From Chloroflexota bacterium (GTDB taxonomy: Bacteria > Chloroflexota > Limnocylindria > Limnocylindrales > CSP1-4): a stretch of DNA of 62,615 nucleotides. Below, piece by piece: positions 9,380-17,659 of the stretch; position 1 is the first letter of the stretch; each line of letters opens with the position of its first letter. Location of the stretch: positions 48,992-111,606 of the forward strand of contig PMKV01000134.1 of the NCBI GenBank assembly GCA_003157875.1, given 5' to 3'. The notes beneath the pieces were generated by a model that worked only from the letters and a program-made list of their open reading frames with translations, was not told the DNA's origin and made no database searches. A program made the translations under genes and the position numbers.

Positions 9380-10969
9380 CTACGCGCTGACGAGCGGCGA
9401 CTGGGCGAGGACTGCGCCGGAGCCGTCGATCGCCCGGACGGCCACCAGCCGCGGCCGCCCCAGGACGACGATGGCGGTCTCGAAGCCCATGCGAGGTCGC
9501 GACCCGAGCGCCATCAGGGCGTCGGGAGAATCTCCCCCCAGGACGACCCACGTCGCCACCTCCGTCGCCCCGTTCCAGCTGGCGTAGACCGTCGTGTCGG
9601 CGTCGCCTTGCTGGACGGCAACGGCGGGCAGTTCGGCCGGCCGGCCGTGCCAGGGGAATCGAAGGGCACGATAGGAGAACGAGGCATCGGGCAGGCGCGC
9701 GTCCAGAACCGTTGTCCCGTCGGCGGTGAACTCCGTGAAGTACGGCTGATCGCCCCACCCGACAACTACGTTTCCGTTTGGGAGCGGCTGCATGCTGCCC
9801 TGGCTGCCCGCCGAGAGGGGGCCGGTATGGATGTACTCACGACGCAGCGTCGCGGTACGGGCCGTTTCATCGACCTCGAGGACCACGCCGCGCGATTCGT
9901 TTTCGGTCGGGGGTTTCGAGCCGTTGCTGCCGTCGTCGAAGAGCGAGATCGTGCCGTCGGGCTGTCGCCGGGCGTCGTGCTGCCATGAGAACTGCGCGCC
10001 CAGGCCCATCGTGAAGTCGCTCTGCTTCCCGCCCAGCCGCCAGATCACGGCGCCGGTGTGCCTGTCGATCTTGTAGACGGCCCAGGTGTGGCGCGCCGAG
10101 ATGAGCAGGTTGCCGTCCGAATCGACGTCGATCGAGTTGATGTGGAAGTAGTCGAATGGCTGACCTGACGGCGGCGCGGCATACGACTCGGTCGGGCTGA
10201 CGTGGTCCGCGCTGCGCCATTCGAAGAGAAGCTTGCCCGACGCGATGTCGACCTCCTGAACGATCGACTCGAGCAGCTGCGGGGTCGCCGGCGACGCCCC
10301 CGGAGAAGCCACCGGAGTCGCCCCCGGAACGGCTCGCGGCGCATACACGGTGAAGAGCGCGGTGCCCTCGGGCGTCGTGATGAACTCGTGGAGATCGCCC
10401 TGCAGACCGTTGGCGGCCCGGACGCGACCGACCTCCGTGTAGGTCTCGTCGATCATCGGGTACTCGCCCTGGCCGGTGCCGAGGGCGACCGTGCCCTCCC
10501 ACCACGTCAGAACCGGAGCCTCCCGGTACGTCCCGACGCGCAGGTTCAGCGCTCGCTTGCCCGCCGTGGGGTGGATCCAGACGGGCGAGCCGGTGTTGTC
10601 GACGACGATTGGTCCGGGTCCGGTGGCGGGTGTGAGCATGACCCCGCCGGCCGTGGCGTTGAGTCCGGGCTGGGTCACCGAGATGAGCGGGCTCCAGAGA
10701 TCCGGGCGCGAGCGGTAGCCCTGCGAGCCAGGCGGAGTCGAAGGCTTCGGCGCGGCCTGTGCCGCCGAAGCGGGCACGGACCTGGACTCGACGCCCCAGT
10801 ATCCCAGCGAGGCAACGCCGATGGCGACGCCGCCGGCAACCGCACCGCGGAGGAAGGCTCGGCGGCTCAGCCGAACCCCACCCCTCGCAGTCGTGTCCGG
10901 GACATGACCAACCCGCAGCTCGCCGTGGCCCGGCTGGATGGGATCGTGGATGCCGGCGTCGTCGCTCAT
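9380..10969 (-). CDS. Tat-exported arylsulfotransferase (ASST)-family protein
   Basis: 529 residues. A twin-arginine signal SRRAFL at 35-40, followed by a hydrophobic stretch to about residue 60, predicts folded export and possibly membrane anchoring. The remainder matches the ASST/Arylsulfotran_2 beta-propeller family: GPGPIVVDNTGSPVW, QGDLHEFITTPEGTALF, the FDYFHINSIDVDSDGNLLIS segment bearing a conserved His, WQHDARRQPDG, and SRGVVLEVDE. Family members transfer sulfate between phenolic esters or act only as propeller scaffolds, so the substrate is unknown. ATG with AGAAGGAG seven bases upstream is a strong start. The 186 bp before it is shared with a divergent small gene. Confidence 0.85.
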   Translation of the reverse strand: MSDDAGIHDPIQPGHGELRVGHVPDTTARGGVRLSRRAFLRGAVAGGVAIGVASLGYWGVESRSVPASAAQAAPKPSTPPGSQGYRSRPDLWSPLISVTQPGLNATAGGVMLTPATGPGPIVVDNTGSPVWIHPTAGKRALNLRVGTYREAPVLTWWEGTVALGTGQGEYPMIDETYTEVGRVRAANGLQGDLHEFITTPEGTALFTVYAPRAVPGATPVASPGASPATPQLLESIVQEVDIASGKLLFEWRSADHVSPTESYAAPPSGQPFDYFHINSIDVDSDGNLLISARHTWAVYKIDRHTGAVIWRLGGKQSDFTMGLGAQFSWQHDARRQPDGTISLFDDGSNGSKPPTENESRGVVLEVDETARTATLRREYIHTGPLSAGSQGSMQPLPNGNVVVGWGDQPYFTEFTADGTTVLDARLPDASFSYRALRFPWHGRPAELPAVAVQQGDADTTVYASWNGATEVATWVVLGGDSPDALMALGSRPRMGFETAIVVLGRPRLVAVRAIDGSGAVLAQSPLVSA

Positions 10970-11155
10970 GTGTCGGCTCCTTCTGGAGCCTCAATGCCAC
11001 TCCGGCCGCCTGAACAAGTCCTGAAGCCGCGCGGCCGGATCGCTGGGCGGGTCGACTCGAACGTCGTTGACGACTTCGATGTGGTCATGGTGTCCGTCCG
11101 GGCGGCCTGGAGTACAGTCAGTCCGCAGGCGGTCCAAGCCGCCGCGGGAGGTTTC

Positions 11156-11383
11156 ATGGATGTCGTCGAGTTCCAGCGTCTCACCGCTCGGGTTGTCGCG
11201 ACTCGAAACTCCGAATCGCGCGCCTTTCTCCTGGCGTTTGACCGGGCCCCCGGGGCGCTCTTCGGCTGGTCCGAGCGAACTTGTGCGAACTGGCGGGCGT
11301 GGAGTCGCGCCAACGATGCGCTGCAAGGGGCAGTCGTCCAGCTGGAAGCCTTTCTCGGCGCAGACGTCCCCCAGGCTCGCTAG
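11156..11383 (+). CDS. small protein of unknown function
   Basis: 75-residue frame with a good ribosome binding site (GGGAGG, five bases before ATG 11156). It begins MDVVEFQRLTARVV, has no signal peptide or membrane segment, and has a Trp/Arg-rich centre (GWSERTCANWRAWSRAND), so it is probably a small helical cytoplasmic protein. It is divergent from the arylsulfotransferase gene and ends 13 bases before the convergent SGNH-hydrolase gene. I do not recognise a family. The frame stays open far upstream, but that part only mirrors the opposite-strand gene. Confidence 0.5.
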   Translation: MDVVEFQRLTARVVATRNSESRAFLLAFDRAPGALFGWSERTCANWRAWSRANDALQGAVVQLEAFLGADVPQAR

Positions 11384-11396
11384 CCCCGGTACCACC

Positions 11397-12629
11397 TCAT
11401 CCGACCATAAGGCGGTAGACGCGGAACGTCTTGCCCGAGCCCGCCTTCGTCCTGAAGGTGATCGTATGCGGGCCATCGGCGAGCGAGGTGGTGATGACGA
11501 AGCCGGCCATGCGCCACCAGTCGCTCGGGGACCAGCTGTCGTGCGAGGTGTCCAGCTCGGCCCAGGCCGCGCCGTCGATCTGGTAGTCCACGATCGCCGA
11601 GTCCCCGGCCACGGCCGTATACAGCCCGACGATCGTGCCCTGGAACGAGAATGAGATGGTGGAGCCCGGAGTGGACGAAGCGACGAAGCTGATCGGCTTC
11701 TTCAGGTTTCCGTTGTTCTGCGCTGGCATGAAGTCATCGACGGCCGCGAAGCCGTTCGTGGCCGTGGCCTTGTCGTAGGAGACGAGCGAGGCGTGCTCCC
11801 ACGGAGCCACCGTCATGGGCGCCGGCATCGAATAGGGCACCGCCTTCTGATCCTTCTGGCTCCACATCATCCCCAGGAAGCCGGTGATGAACTGGGCGTA
11901 AATGGTGCTGCCGAACTCATTCGGATGAACGCCGTCGTCGGAGAACTGATTCCAGGTGAACTCCCCCGCTTTCACCCGATCGTAGATCTCCTTGTAGAGG
12001 TGGAGCGAGCAGTTGCCGTAGTGCGCGGCGACCTGCTCATGAACGACGACGGTGTCCGGCAGCACTCCCTTGTCCAGCCCGTCGCCGAACCAGCTGGCGG
12101 CGATGTGCATCTGGACGATGTCGATGTCGGGGCTCAGAGCCCTGGCGTGCCGAACGATCCCCTCCATGGCCTCGGCGCTCCCGCCGTTGACCGCGAACTC
12201 CAGGAACAGCAGGTCAACCGGGCCTTTGGAGAAGACGTCCTCCTCGAGCCTGAAGGCACCCAACTCGGCGGGAGTGCCGTTCATGCCGGCATTGATGAAG
12301 TCGAAGGTGGTGTCGGGGAACTGCTGCGTCAGGTATTCCTGGACCTTGTCGCGCCAGGTCGTGTTCGTCACGGATCCGCCCAGGAAGGCGACTCGGCCGG
12401 TCTTCTGGGTGACGAACTTGTCGCGACTCCGCATCAGGTTGCCCCGCACGACGTAGTTGGGTGCTTTCTGCGGGCTGGCGCCGGCGTCCGGCGAAGGAGA
12501 CGCACCGAGGCCCGGCGAGGGTTTCGTTGGTGCGCTCGACGGCGTCGACCCCGACGCGCCGCAGGAGGCCGTGGCCGAAACCATCAGCGCGACGATGAGC
12601 ATGAGCGCCAGGCGGCGAACACGATTCAC
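11397..12629 (-). CDS. SGNH/GDSL-hydrolase lipoprotein
   Basis: 410-residue lipoprotein esterase-like protein. The signal peptide ends in lipobox SATASC (Cys23 from the start chosen), followed by a Ser/Pro linker. The hydrolase domain shows block I FLGGSVTN with the nucleophilic Ser, block II-like NAGMNGT, an Asn in FLEFAVNGG, and the C-terminal catalytic DGVHPNEFG with Asp and His. A C-terminal beta-sandwich (about 290-410) may bind carbohydrate. Such enzymes deacetylate surface polysaccharides. Start choice: AGGAGG followed six bases later by GTG 12629 fits better than the overlapping ATG 12644, which has no site of its own. It forms an operon with the GH16 gene 11 bases upstream. Confidence 0.86.
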   Translation of the reverse strand: MNRVRRLALMLIVALMVSATASCGASGSTPSSAPTKPSPGLGASPSPDAGASPQKAPNYVVRGNLMRSRDKFVTQKTGRVAFLGGSVTNTTWRDKVQEYLTQQFPDTTFDFINAGMNGTPAELGAFRLEEDVFSKGPVDLLFLEFAVNGGSAEAMEGIVRHARALSPDIDIVQMHIAASWFGDGLDKGVLPDTVVVHEQVAAHYGNCSLHLYKEIYDRVKAGEFTWNQFSDDGVHPNEFGSTIYAQFITGFLGMMWSQKDQKAVPYSMPAPMTVAPWEHASLVSYDKATATNGFAAVDDFMPAQNNGNLKKPISFVASSTPGSTISFSFQGTIVGLYTAVAGDSAIVDYQIDGAAWAELDTSHDSWSPSDWWRMAGFVITTSLADGPHTITFRTKAGSGKTFRVYRLMVG

Positions 12630-12640
12630 GGAGATCCTCC

Positions 12641-13567
12641 TCATTGCTGTGGCGGCACGTAGGCCCAGACCCGAACGTAGTCGTAGTAGGTGTAGTCAGG
12701 CAGGGTCGCCTGATCGATCGGCGCCGTCCCCCAGTTGCAGATCTCGTCTGACAGGATGACGAAGTTGGGCGTTTGGTCGACGCCGCCTGCGCTCGTATGC
12801 CACGTCTCCTTGCCGTCGATGAAGAAGACGTACCGGTCGGGATACCAGTCGAGCCGGATGGTGTGCCAGCCGCCGTCGGTTAGCCCCATGCCTTTGACCA
12901 TCTGCACTGCGCTCTGCTGGTCGGCGTCGTAGCCGTCCCAGTGCAGAGCGTGATCCGCCGTGTCGTCCAGCCAGATCCTCTCGAATATGTCGATCTCGGT
13001 GCCGTCACGGCCGGAACCGTCGACGTTGGTCTCGCTCTCGTTCCAGAGCCAGAAGGCGCCCCCATGGCCCGGCTGCGTCGGGAGGCGCATGCGGGTCTCG
13101 TACCGCCCGAAGGCCTGCTCGAAGGGATTGGGCTGGCCCTTCTTGCCCGTGACAATCGCCGCCGTCGAGTAGCCAGGGTTCTCCTTGGCGGCGCGGATCA
13201 CAAGAGCGCCGTCTTTGAGGTAGACGTTTTCGTTCTTGTAGTTCCGGCGCCAGGGCTGGTCGGGCCCCATGTCCTGTGCGGCATCAACGTGCCACCGGCT
13301 CGTGTCGAGCTCCGCGCCGTTGAACTCGTCGTCGAAGGTGAGCGGTCCGAAGGTGCCGCCCGGAAGCACCGCGCACGCGCCGGCGGTCGGCGGCGACTCG
13401 GACGGGATCGCCTGTTGCGTCGGGCAGGGCGTGGTCGCCGGACCGACCGTGGCTGTTCGACTGGACGTCGCACCGGGCGTCCCGGTGGGCAACGCGGCGG
13501 TGCAGCCGGCCACAAAGACGACGGCTATCAGGCCCCCGAGTGCGCGCCGGATCTGGCTCAGGCCCAT
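12641..13567 (-). CDS. glycoside hydrolase family 16 lipoprotein
   Basis: 308-residue secreted endo-beta-glucanase-type enzyme of clan GH-B. The signal peptide has lipobox VAGC (Cys22) and is followed by a Thr/Pro linker. The catalytic concanavalin-like domain (about 70-308) carries the hallmark E-x-D-x-x-E as EIDIFE (Glu191, Asp193, Glu196) in a GRDGTEIDIFERI context, plus a Trp-rich substrate groove (WLWNESE). It would cut beta-1,3 or mixed-linked glucans or related polysaccharides outside the cell. ATG 13567 is preferred because GAGAGGAG lies four bases upstream; a GTG at 13585 would extend it by six residues. It is followed closely by the SGNH-hydrolase gene, suggesting a joint role in polysaccharide trimming. 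Confidence 0.9.
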   Translation of the reverse strand: MGLSQIRRALGGLIAVVFVAGCTAALPTGTPGATSSRTATVGPATTPCPTQQAIPSESPPTAGACAVLPGGTFGPLTFDDEFNGAELDTSRWHVDAAQDMGPDQPWRRNYKNENVYLKDGALVIRAAKENPGYSTAAIVTGKKGQPNPFEQAFGRYETRMRLPTQPGHGGAFWLWNESETNVDGSGRDGTEIDIFERIWLDDTADHALHWDGYDADQQSAVQMVKGMGLTDGGWHTIRLDWYPDRYVFFIDGKETWHTSAGGVDQTPNFVILSDEICNWGTAPIDQATLPDYTYYDYVRVWAYVPPQQ

Positions 13568-13667
13568 TTCACTCCTCTCCCTCACCAGCCCGTGGGACGG
13601 CGGATCTCGCCGGCAAGTCGGTGGCCAGGTCTCGTGTCCCGCTCGTCGGCCTTCCGCGGCACAATCC

Positions 13668-13727
13668 CTACCGCCGCGGCACGTACGCGTAGACCCACAC
13701 CCAGTCTACGTCGGAGTAGCCCGGGCC
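13668..13727 (-). pseudogene. remnant of a second GH16 C-terminus
   Basis: Read on the minus strand, this stretch encodes PGYSDVDWVWVYAYVPRR and a stop. That matches the last 18 residues of the neighbouring intact GH16 protein (PDYTYYDYVRVWAYVPPQ) at about half the positions, with conservative changes elsewhere. No GH16 sequence precedes it, so it looks like the surviving tail of a duplicated gene. Confidence 0.5.
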
Positions 13728-13924
13728 GGTCGAGTGTTGGGGAGACAACGGCGCACGCGACGAGTCCAGAGCCGGGTGCGGAGGCACAGCAGAGCACTCG
13801 CGACCTTGCTGCCCCAACAGGCGTCCTGCTCGTTAGCACGATCGGGTTGTTGACAAGCTCCTGGGCTCGCCGACACTCGTCTGAGTTCTTCCGTAACGTG
13901 GGTTTTCAAGGGAGCCGGTCTGCC

Positions 13925-15349
13925 GTGCCGATCCGCAAGCGCATGCCGCTGCTGGCCCCTCTGCTCGTCCTGGTCGGCTTGCTGACCGTCGGGGGCGCAG
14001 GGCCGGTTCTGGCGGACTCGCGCCCCACCATCGTCAGCCTCACGCTCGATGCCAACAACAGGGCTGTCGTGACCTGGCAAAAGGAAGAGTGGCAGGCCTC
14101 GCTCGATGTCTGGTGGAGCGGCGGCGACGGCAGCGTCGCGGCCCCGGACACCAACTGGAATGGCCACTACGGCTGGCCGCTGGTGGACTGCTGGGGCGGC
14201 GAACAACACGGCCAGCCCACAGGCCGGGGGCCGGACACGACGTGGCTCTATGGACAGCACTGCCAGGGCCAGGACGTTCCGGACGAAGCCGACAGCACGA
14301 CCACGAACGTTGCGCTCGCACCCGGGACGTACTACTTCCAGGTCATCATCGCCGGCGAGAATGCCGCCACGGGCGCGAAATGCAGCTACCAGGACAAGGG
14401 CCTGCCGACCGAATGCCTGAGCATCCATTACTCGGACACCTACCGGGTCACCGTCGCGCCGCTCAGCGGCCCGACCAACGCGGGCCCGGAGACGAGTCAG
14501 CCGCTGCCCGAGCAGACGCTGTGCGTCGGGCAGGCCGGTCCTACCTGCCCTCCCGACGCGAACCCGAGCCCACAGGAGATCGACGGGCCGGGTGACATCG
14601 ACCTCCCGCAGGGTGGCCACGTCGACGTTGCCAGTGGCGGCAAAGCGACTCTGCATCCCCCCTACAACTTCGACGTCGAGCTCGGTGAGATCCACTTCTC
14701 CGAGGACCTCGCCGTCTTCCATTGCCCGGCCTGGACCGAACCCTATCCGCCGGAAGCGACGCTGGGCAGCTGGATTGGCATCCGTTGCCGCACCGTTACG
14801 ACTCCTCACGCCGGAGCCCTGGTCGAGGGGACCGATTTCGACGTCAGGGTCAGCGCGACGACCACGACGTTCTACGTGTTCTCCGGCAAGATCGAGGTAT
14901 CAGACCTGGGTCACCAAGGGGTCGTGTCCGTGGGCCCGGGTCAGATGACGAGCGTGCTCGACGGGCAGACTCCGAGCGCACCTGTCGCTTTTGACACGAG
15001 CGACCCCTCTCTGCGGTGGTGGCAGACGGAAGCCAGCGACCCCGGGGTTGCGGCGATCGTCCTGGTATCTCTGGGCCTGCTCCTGCTCTATGTCTTGCCC
15101 CTCATCGTGATCCTGGTCCGACGTCCCGAGCGCTGGCGGCGCGCAGCATTGATCGACCTCCTGGCCGGCTGGACGGTCATCGGCTGGATCGCGGCCCTGG
15201 CGCTCGCCCTGACCTTGCCCCGCCCCGGCTCGACCTACATCCCGACCCCGGCGCTTTCGCCGGACGGAAGGTGGTGGTGGGACGGACAAGCCTGGCGTCC
15301 CATGCCCCCGCAGCCACCCGCTGCGGGGCCACCAACCGGCTGGCCCTAG
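13925..15349 (+). CDS. secreted FecR-like protein fused to a superinfection-immunity-type membrane tail
   Basis: 474 residues from GTG 13925, chosen because AAGGGAG stands ten bases upstream and the start supplies a basic n-region (PIRKR); ATG 13943 is an alternative. There is a signal peptide to about residue 35. A Cys-rich extracellular domain follows with paired cysteines and a WSGGDGS/GHYGWP segment. A FecR-like beta-helical stretch is at about 215-350 (ALVEGTDFDVRV...FYVFSGKIEV...VSVGPGQM). Two or three membrane helices come next, the last (LIDLLAGWTVIGWIAALALAL) strongly like the superinfection immunity protein family. The C-terminus SPDGRWWWDGQAWRPMP resembles the DUF2510 Trp motif. 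Function unknown; an envelope sensor or anchor is plausible. Confidence 0.75.
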   Translation: MPIRKRMPLLAPLLVLVGLLTVGGAGPVLADSRPTIVSLTLDANNRAVVTWQKEEWQASLDVWWSGGDGSVAAPDTNWNGHYGWPLVDCWGGEQHGQPTGRGPDTTWLYGQHCQGQDVPDEADSTTTNVALAPGTYYFQVIIAGENAATGAKCSYQDKGLPTECLSIHYSDTYRVTVAPLSGPTNAGPETSQPLPEQTLCVGQAGPTCPPDANPSPQEIDGPGDIDLPQGGHVDVASGGKATLHPPYNFDVELGEIHFSEDLAVFHCPAWTEPYPPEATLGSWIGIRCRTVTTPHAGALVEGTDFDVRVSATTTTFYVFSGKIEVSDLGHQGVVSVGPGQMTSVLDGQTPSAPVAFDTSDPSLRWWQTEASDPGVAAIVLVSLGLLLLYVLPLIVILVRRPERWRRAALIDLLAGWTVIGWIAALALALTLPRPGSTYIPTPALSPDGRWWWDGQAWRPMPPQPPAAGPPTGWP

Positions 15350-15413
15350 GATCGGCTGGACGCCTTCGGGAGTGTGCCCCCGTCAACTGATGGGATGCCG
15401 TTCCGAGTCTCCG

Positions 15414-15747
15414 CTACCCCTGGACGACCGCCGGCGCGTACCAGGCGCCGTCGGTCGCAACGATGAGCACGCCGTCCCCTACGGGGAACGCCCGAGGGTT
15501 CGCTCCCGGCGCCGTCCAGTCCGCAAGCGTCGCCGCATCCTCGCCAAACGTAGGAGGGGTCCAGGTCTGGCCGTCGATCGACGACCAGCACGCCAGTCGG
15601 CCCGAGTCGACTTGACAGCCGATCATGTGGTTGCCGTCGCCAGTCAAGGTGGCATCTGCCCCAAGTGGCGTGGTCAACTTCGTCCACGACGGCGCCCTCC
15701 CCAGCCGGCAGCGTCAAGGCCACCCCAACCGCTCCTTCCCCAACCAA
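15414..15747 (-). pseudogene. frameshifted fragment of a BNR/sialidase-type secreted protein
   Basis: The 3' part (to about 15713) reads SWTKLTTPLGADATL...ACWSSIDGQTWTPP...GVLIVATDGAW, the Asp-box-like style of BNR/exo-sialidase repeat proteins. Just upstream the matching text continues in a different frame (GVALTLPAGEGA), and no start or signal peptide is present. It therefore looks like a truncated and frameshifted remnant rather than a working gene. A related but longer fragment lies at 40094-40939. Confidence 0.5.
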
Positions 15748-15863
15748 CGGGCCACTCCCTCGACTACGTTCTCGCCCAATGCACCATATCGACGGAATGG
15801 AGGGTGTGAAGGTTCAAACGATCTCAAGAACGGCACGACGAGAGCAACCTCGGACTACCCGCT

Positions 15864-16253
15864 CTACGAGCCATCCAGGCGAATGGCGATCCCGACCTGG
15901 CGACCCACCCAGCCGTCCCCGGCGTGTCGAGCGTTCCACCAAAACAGGAGTCGAGCCTGTGGACCATATCGCCGCCGGAGCAGGGAGATCGTGACCGCAG
16001 TCTCTGCGTCATCCTGCAAGCGGGCCGTGCCCGCGACGACATCGCCAGTCACGCGACCCCGCATATCGCACGGGGCGAGCAGGACGCGGTTGTTGTTCCG
16101 TAGTCGCTTCACCTTGCCCGACGATGGCGCTGCGTAGACGACGAGTTCGTCCCCCTGCCGCGCCACCCATACCGGCGTGGCTACGGGCGTGCCGTCCCGC
16201 CGGAAAGTCGTGAGCGAGAGGTACCTACACCTCGCGAGTATCTCCACATCCAT
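15864..16253 (-). CDS. PPOX-class flavin/F420-binding oxidoreductase
   Basis: 129-residue split-barrel protein of the pyridoxamine-phosphate-oxidase-like superfamily, close to the actinobacterial Rv2061c group that uses F420 or FMN. It starts with the typical LARCRYLSLTTFRRDGTPV, then VWVARQGDELVVYA, a basic SGKVKRLRNNNRVLLAPCD phosphate-binding region, VVAGTARL and a C-terminal IAIRLDG strand. ATG 16253 is preferred: GGAG is six bases upstream and the length fits the family. A longer frame beginning at GTG 16316 only adds an unrelated leader. The substrate is unknown and it has no operon partner. Confidence 0.85.
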   Translation of the reverse strand: MDVEILARCRYLSLTTFRRDGTPVATPVWVARQGDELVVYAAPSSGKVKRLRNNNRVLLAPCDMRGRVTGDVVAGTARLQDDAETAVTISLLRRRYGPQARLLFWWNARHAGDGWVGRQVGIAIRLDGS

Positions 16254-16362
16254 GGTGCACTCCAAGCTCTTCGGCTGCCGCATCGGCGCTAGGCTCGCCT
16301 GGAAATGTGAACTCACGGTGTAGCCGCGACGGATGCACTGAGAAGCCGCCGCTGTGCTCTAC

Positions 16363-17517
16363 CTACCCGCCGTTGCCCTGGCAGAGATAGTCCGCATCGA
16401 AACCGCCGGAGGGATACTGGACCAGTGCGACACGGCCGCCGGTGAATCCTTTGGCGCCGCAGCTGGATACCGCCTGCCCGGCGGAGTTGGCACCGGCCAA
16501 CCAGCTCGGATAAGCCGAGAACTCAGACGTGCCGCCGGTGATCTGGTTCCACTGGTATTGAGTCGAGTAGAAACCGATGCCGGCCGTACTTACTGATTGA
16601 AGATACGCGACCGCGCCCTCGAGAGCCGCCACGTTGAGGGTGGTGTCGGTCTGCCAGCTGTTGATGATCTCGACGTCGAGCCACCACACGTTCGGGGATG
16701 GCGTGCTGGTTGCGCCCTGAGGGGCCAGGCCCAGGGAGACGTAGGCCCCGACCGCCGTCTTGTAGGAGTCGGCCGCCGCGTTCCAGCCGTAGTCATAGGC
16801 GCAATCGGCGGTATCTGATTCCGGCACCTCTAATGTGTTGCATTGGCGCGGGGAGGTTTGGTTGTTGGGCCAGCGGGAGGAGAGAATGGGTCCGGGGTTG
16901 CCGGTGTTGGCGTAGAACTGCGCCTTCACTCCGCCCGCCCACGTGAGCTCGGGCGGACCATCGCCCGCACTCAGGCATGGGTTGGCGCTGAAGACGATCC
17001 CTTTGTTCACGCCCACGATCCCGTACTCGGCGTCGGTGGGGAATGGGCTGCCGCACTGCGGGTAGGAGATGTCGAACCAGCAGGGTGTCGCTGCCGTCCG
17101 GCAGTCGAGAGCATGCTGCCAGCCCAGGTCGACTTCGGCCACGGCCGCGTGGACCCCGATTGTGGCCGCCACAAGGACGCCGACGCTGAAGACGGTGGCC
17201 CATATGCTCGGGAAGGCGCCCAGCCCGAGCATGTCGCGTCGCGCTTTGCCGGCCAGAACGTATGCGTCGAGGACGGCCCACAGGTGGTAGACGAACAGCA
17301 TCAGATCGAGGATCAGCAGGCTCGTCAGCCACTCCTGGTCCAGCGCCAGACCGAACAGCGAGTTACGGTCGAAGATCAGGAGCAGTGCGAATACGCTCAG
17401 GATCGCCAGCGTCGGGATCGCCACGATCGCGGCACGAACCCGATTCCCGGCCGATGCCTGCCCAAGGCCCGGGAACAGGAAGGACAGCAGCGCGGCAGCA
17501 AATGGAGTCTTGAGCAA
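16363..17517 (-). CDS. membrane protein with C-terminal GH25-like (lysozyme-fold) domain
   Basis: 384 residues. Residues 1-130 are hydrophobic with about four membrane helices and begin LLKTPFAAALLSFLFPGLGQ, the opening seen in many small membrane proteins. Residues 150-384 are predicted outside the cell and resemble a GH25-type barrel: CWFDISYPQC, GIVGVNKGIVFSANPCL, WWLDVEIINSWQ with a catalytic-type D-x-E, GFYSTQYQW and YPSWLAG. It may cleave or bind peptidoglycan. TTG 17517 is preferred because GGAGG is seven bases upstream; ATG 17580 has no site. It is divergent from the NagZ-like gene, which fits a shared cell-wall role. Confidence 0.68.
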   Translation of the reverse strand: MLKTPFAAALLSFLFPGLGQASAGNRVRAAIVAIPTLAILSVFALLLIFDRNSLFGLALDQEWLTSLLILDLMLFVYHLWAVLDAYVLAGKARRDMLGLGAFPSIWATVFSVGVLVAATIGVHAAVAEVDLGWQHALDCRTAATPCWFDISYPQCGSPFPTDAEYGIVGVNKGIVFSANPCLSAGDGPPELTWAGGVKAQFYANTGNPGPILSSRWPNNQTSPRQCNTLEVPESDTADCAYDYGWNAAADSYKTAVGAYVSLGLAPQGATSTPSPNVWWLDVEIINSWQTDTTLNVAALEGAVAYLQSVSTAGIGFYSTQYQWNQITGGTSEFSAYPSWLAGANSAGQAVSSCGAKGFTGGRVALVQYPSGGFDADYLCQGNGG

Positions 17518-17659
17518 CTCATACCCTCCGGGCCACGATGGTACGGCAATTCCAGGCGTGTAGGCCGCCGTGGAGCGCATGGCCGAGTGATGGTGTTGGT
17601 CGATGCTCGGCTCCGAGCCGACCGGGGAGGCTGGAGCCGGGATCGCCTAACCTTTGCCA

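Noticed and set aside
10202-11155. Upstream extension of the small plus-strand gene at 11156
   Set aside because: This part is only the mirror of the arylsulfotransferase gene; the ribosome binding site and start are at 11156.
12941-13924. Extension of the FecR-like gene frame upstream of its signal peptide
   Set aside because: It mirrors the opposite-strand GH16 gene; the signal peptide and ribosome binding site place the start near 13925.
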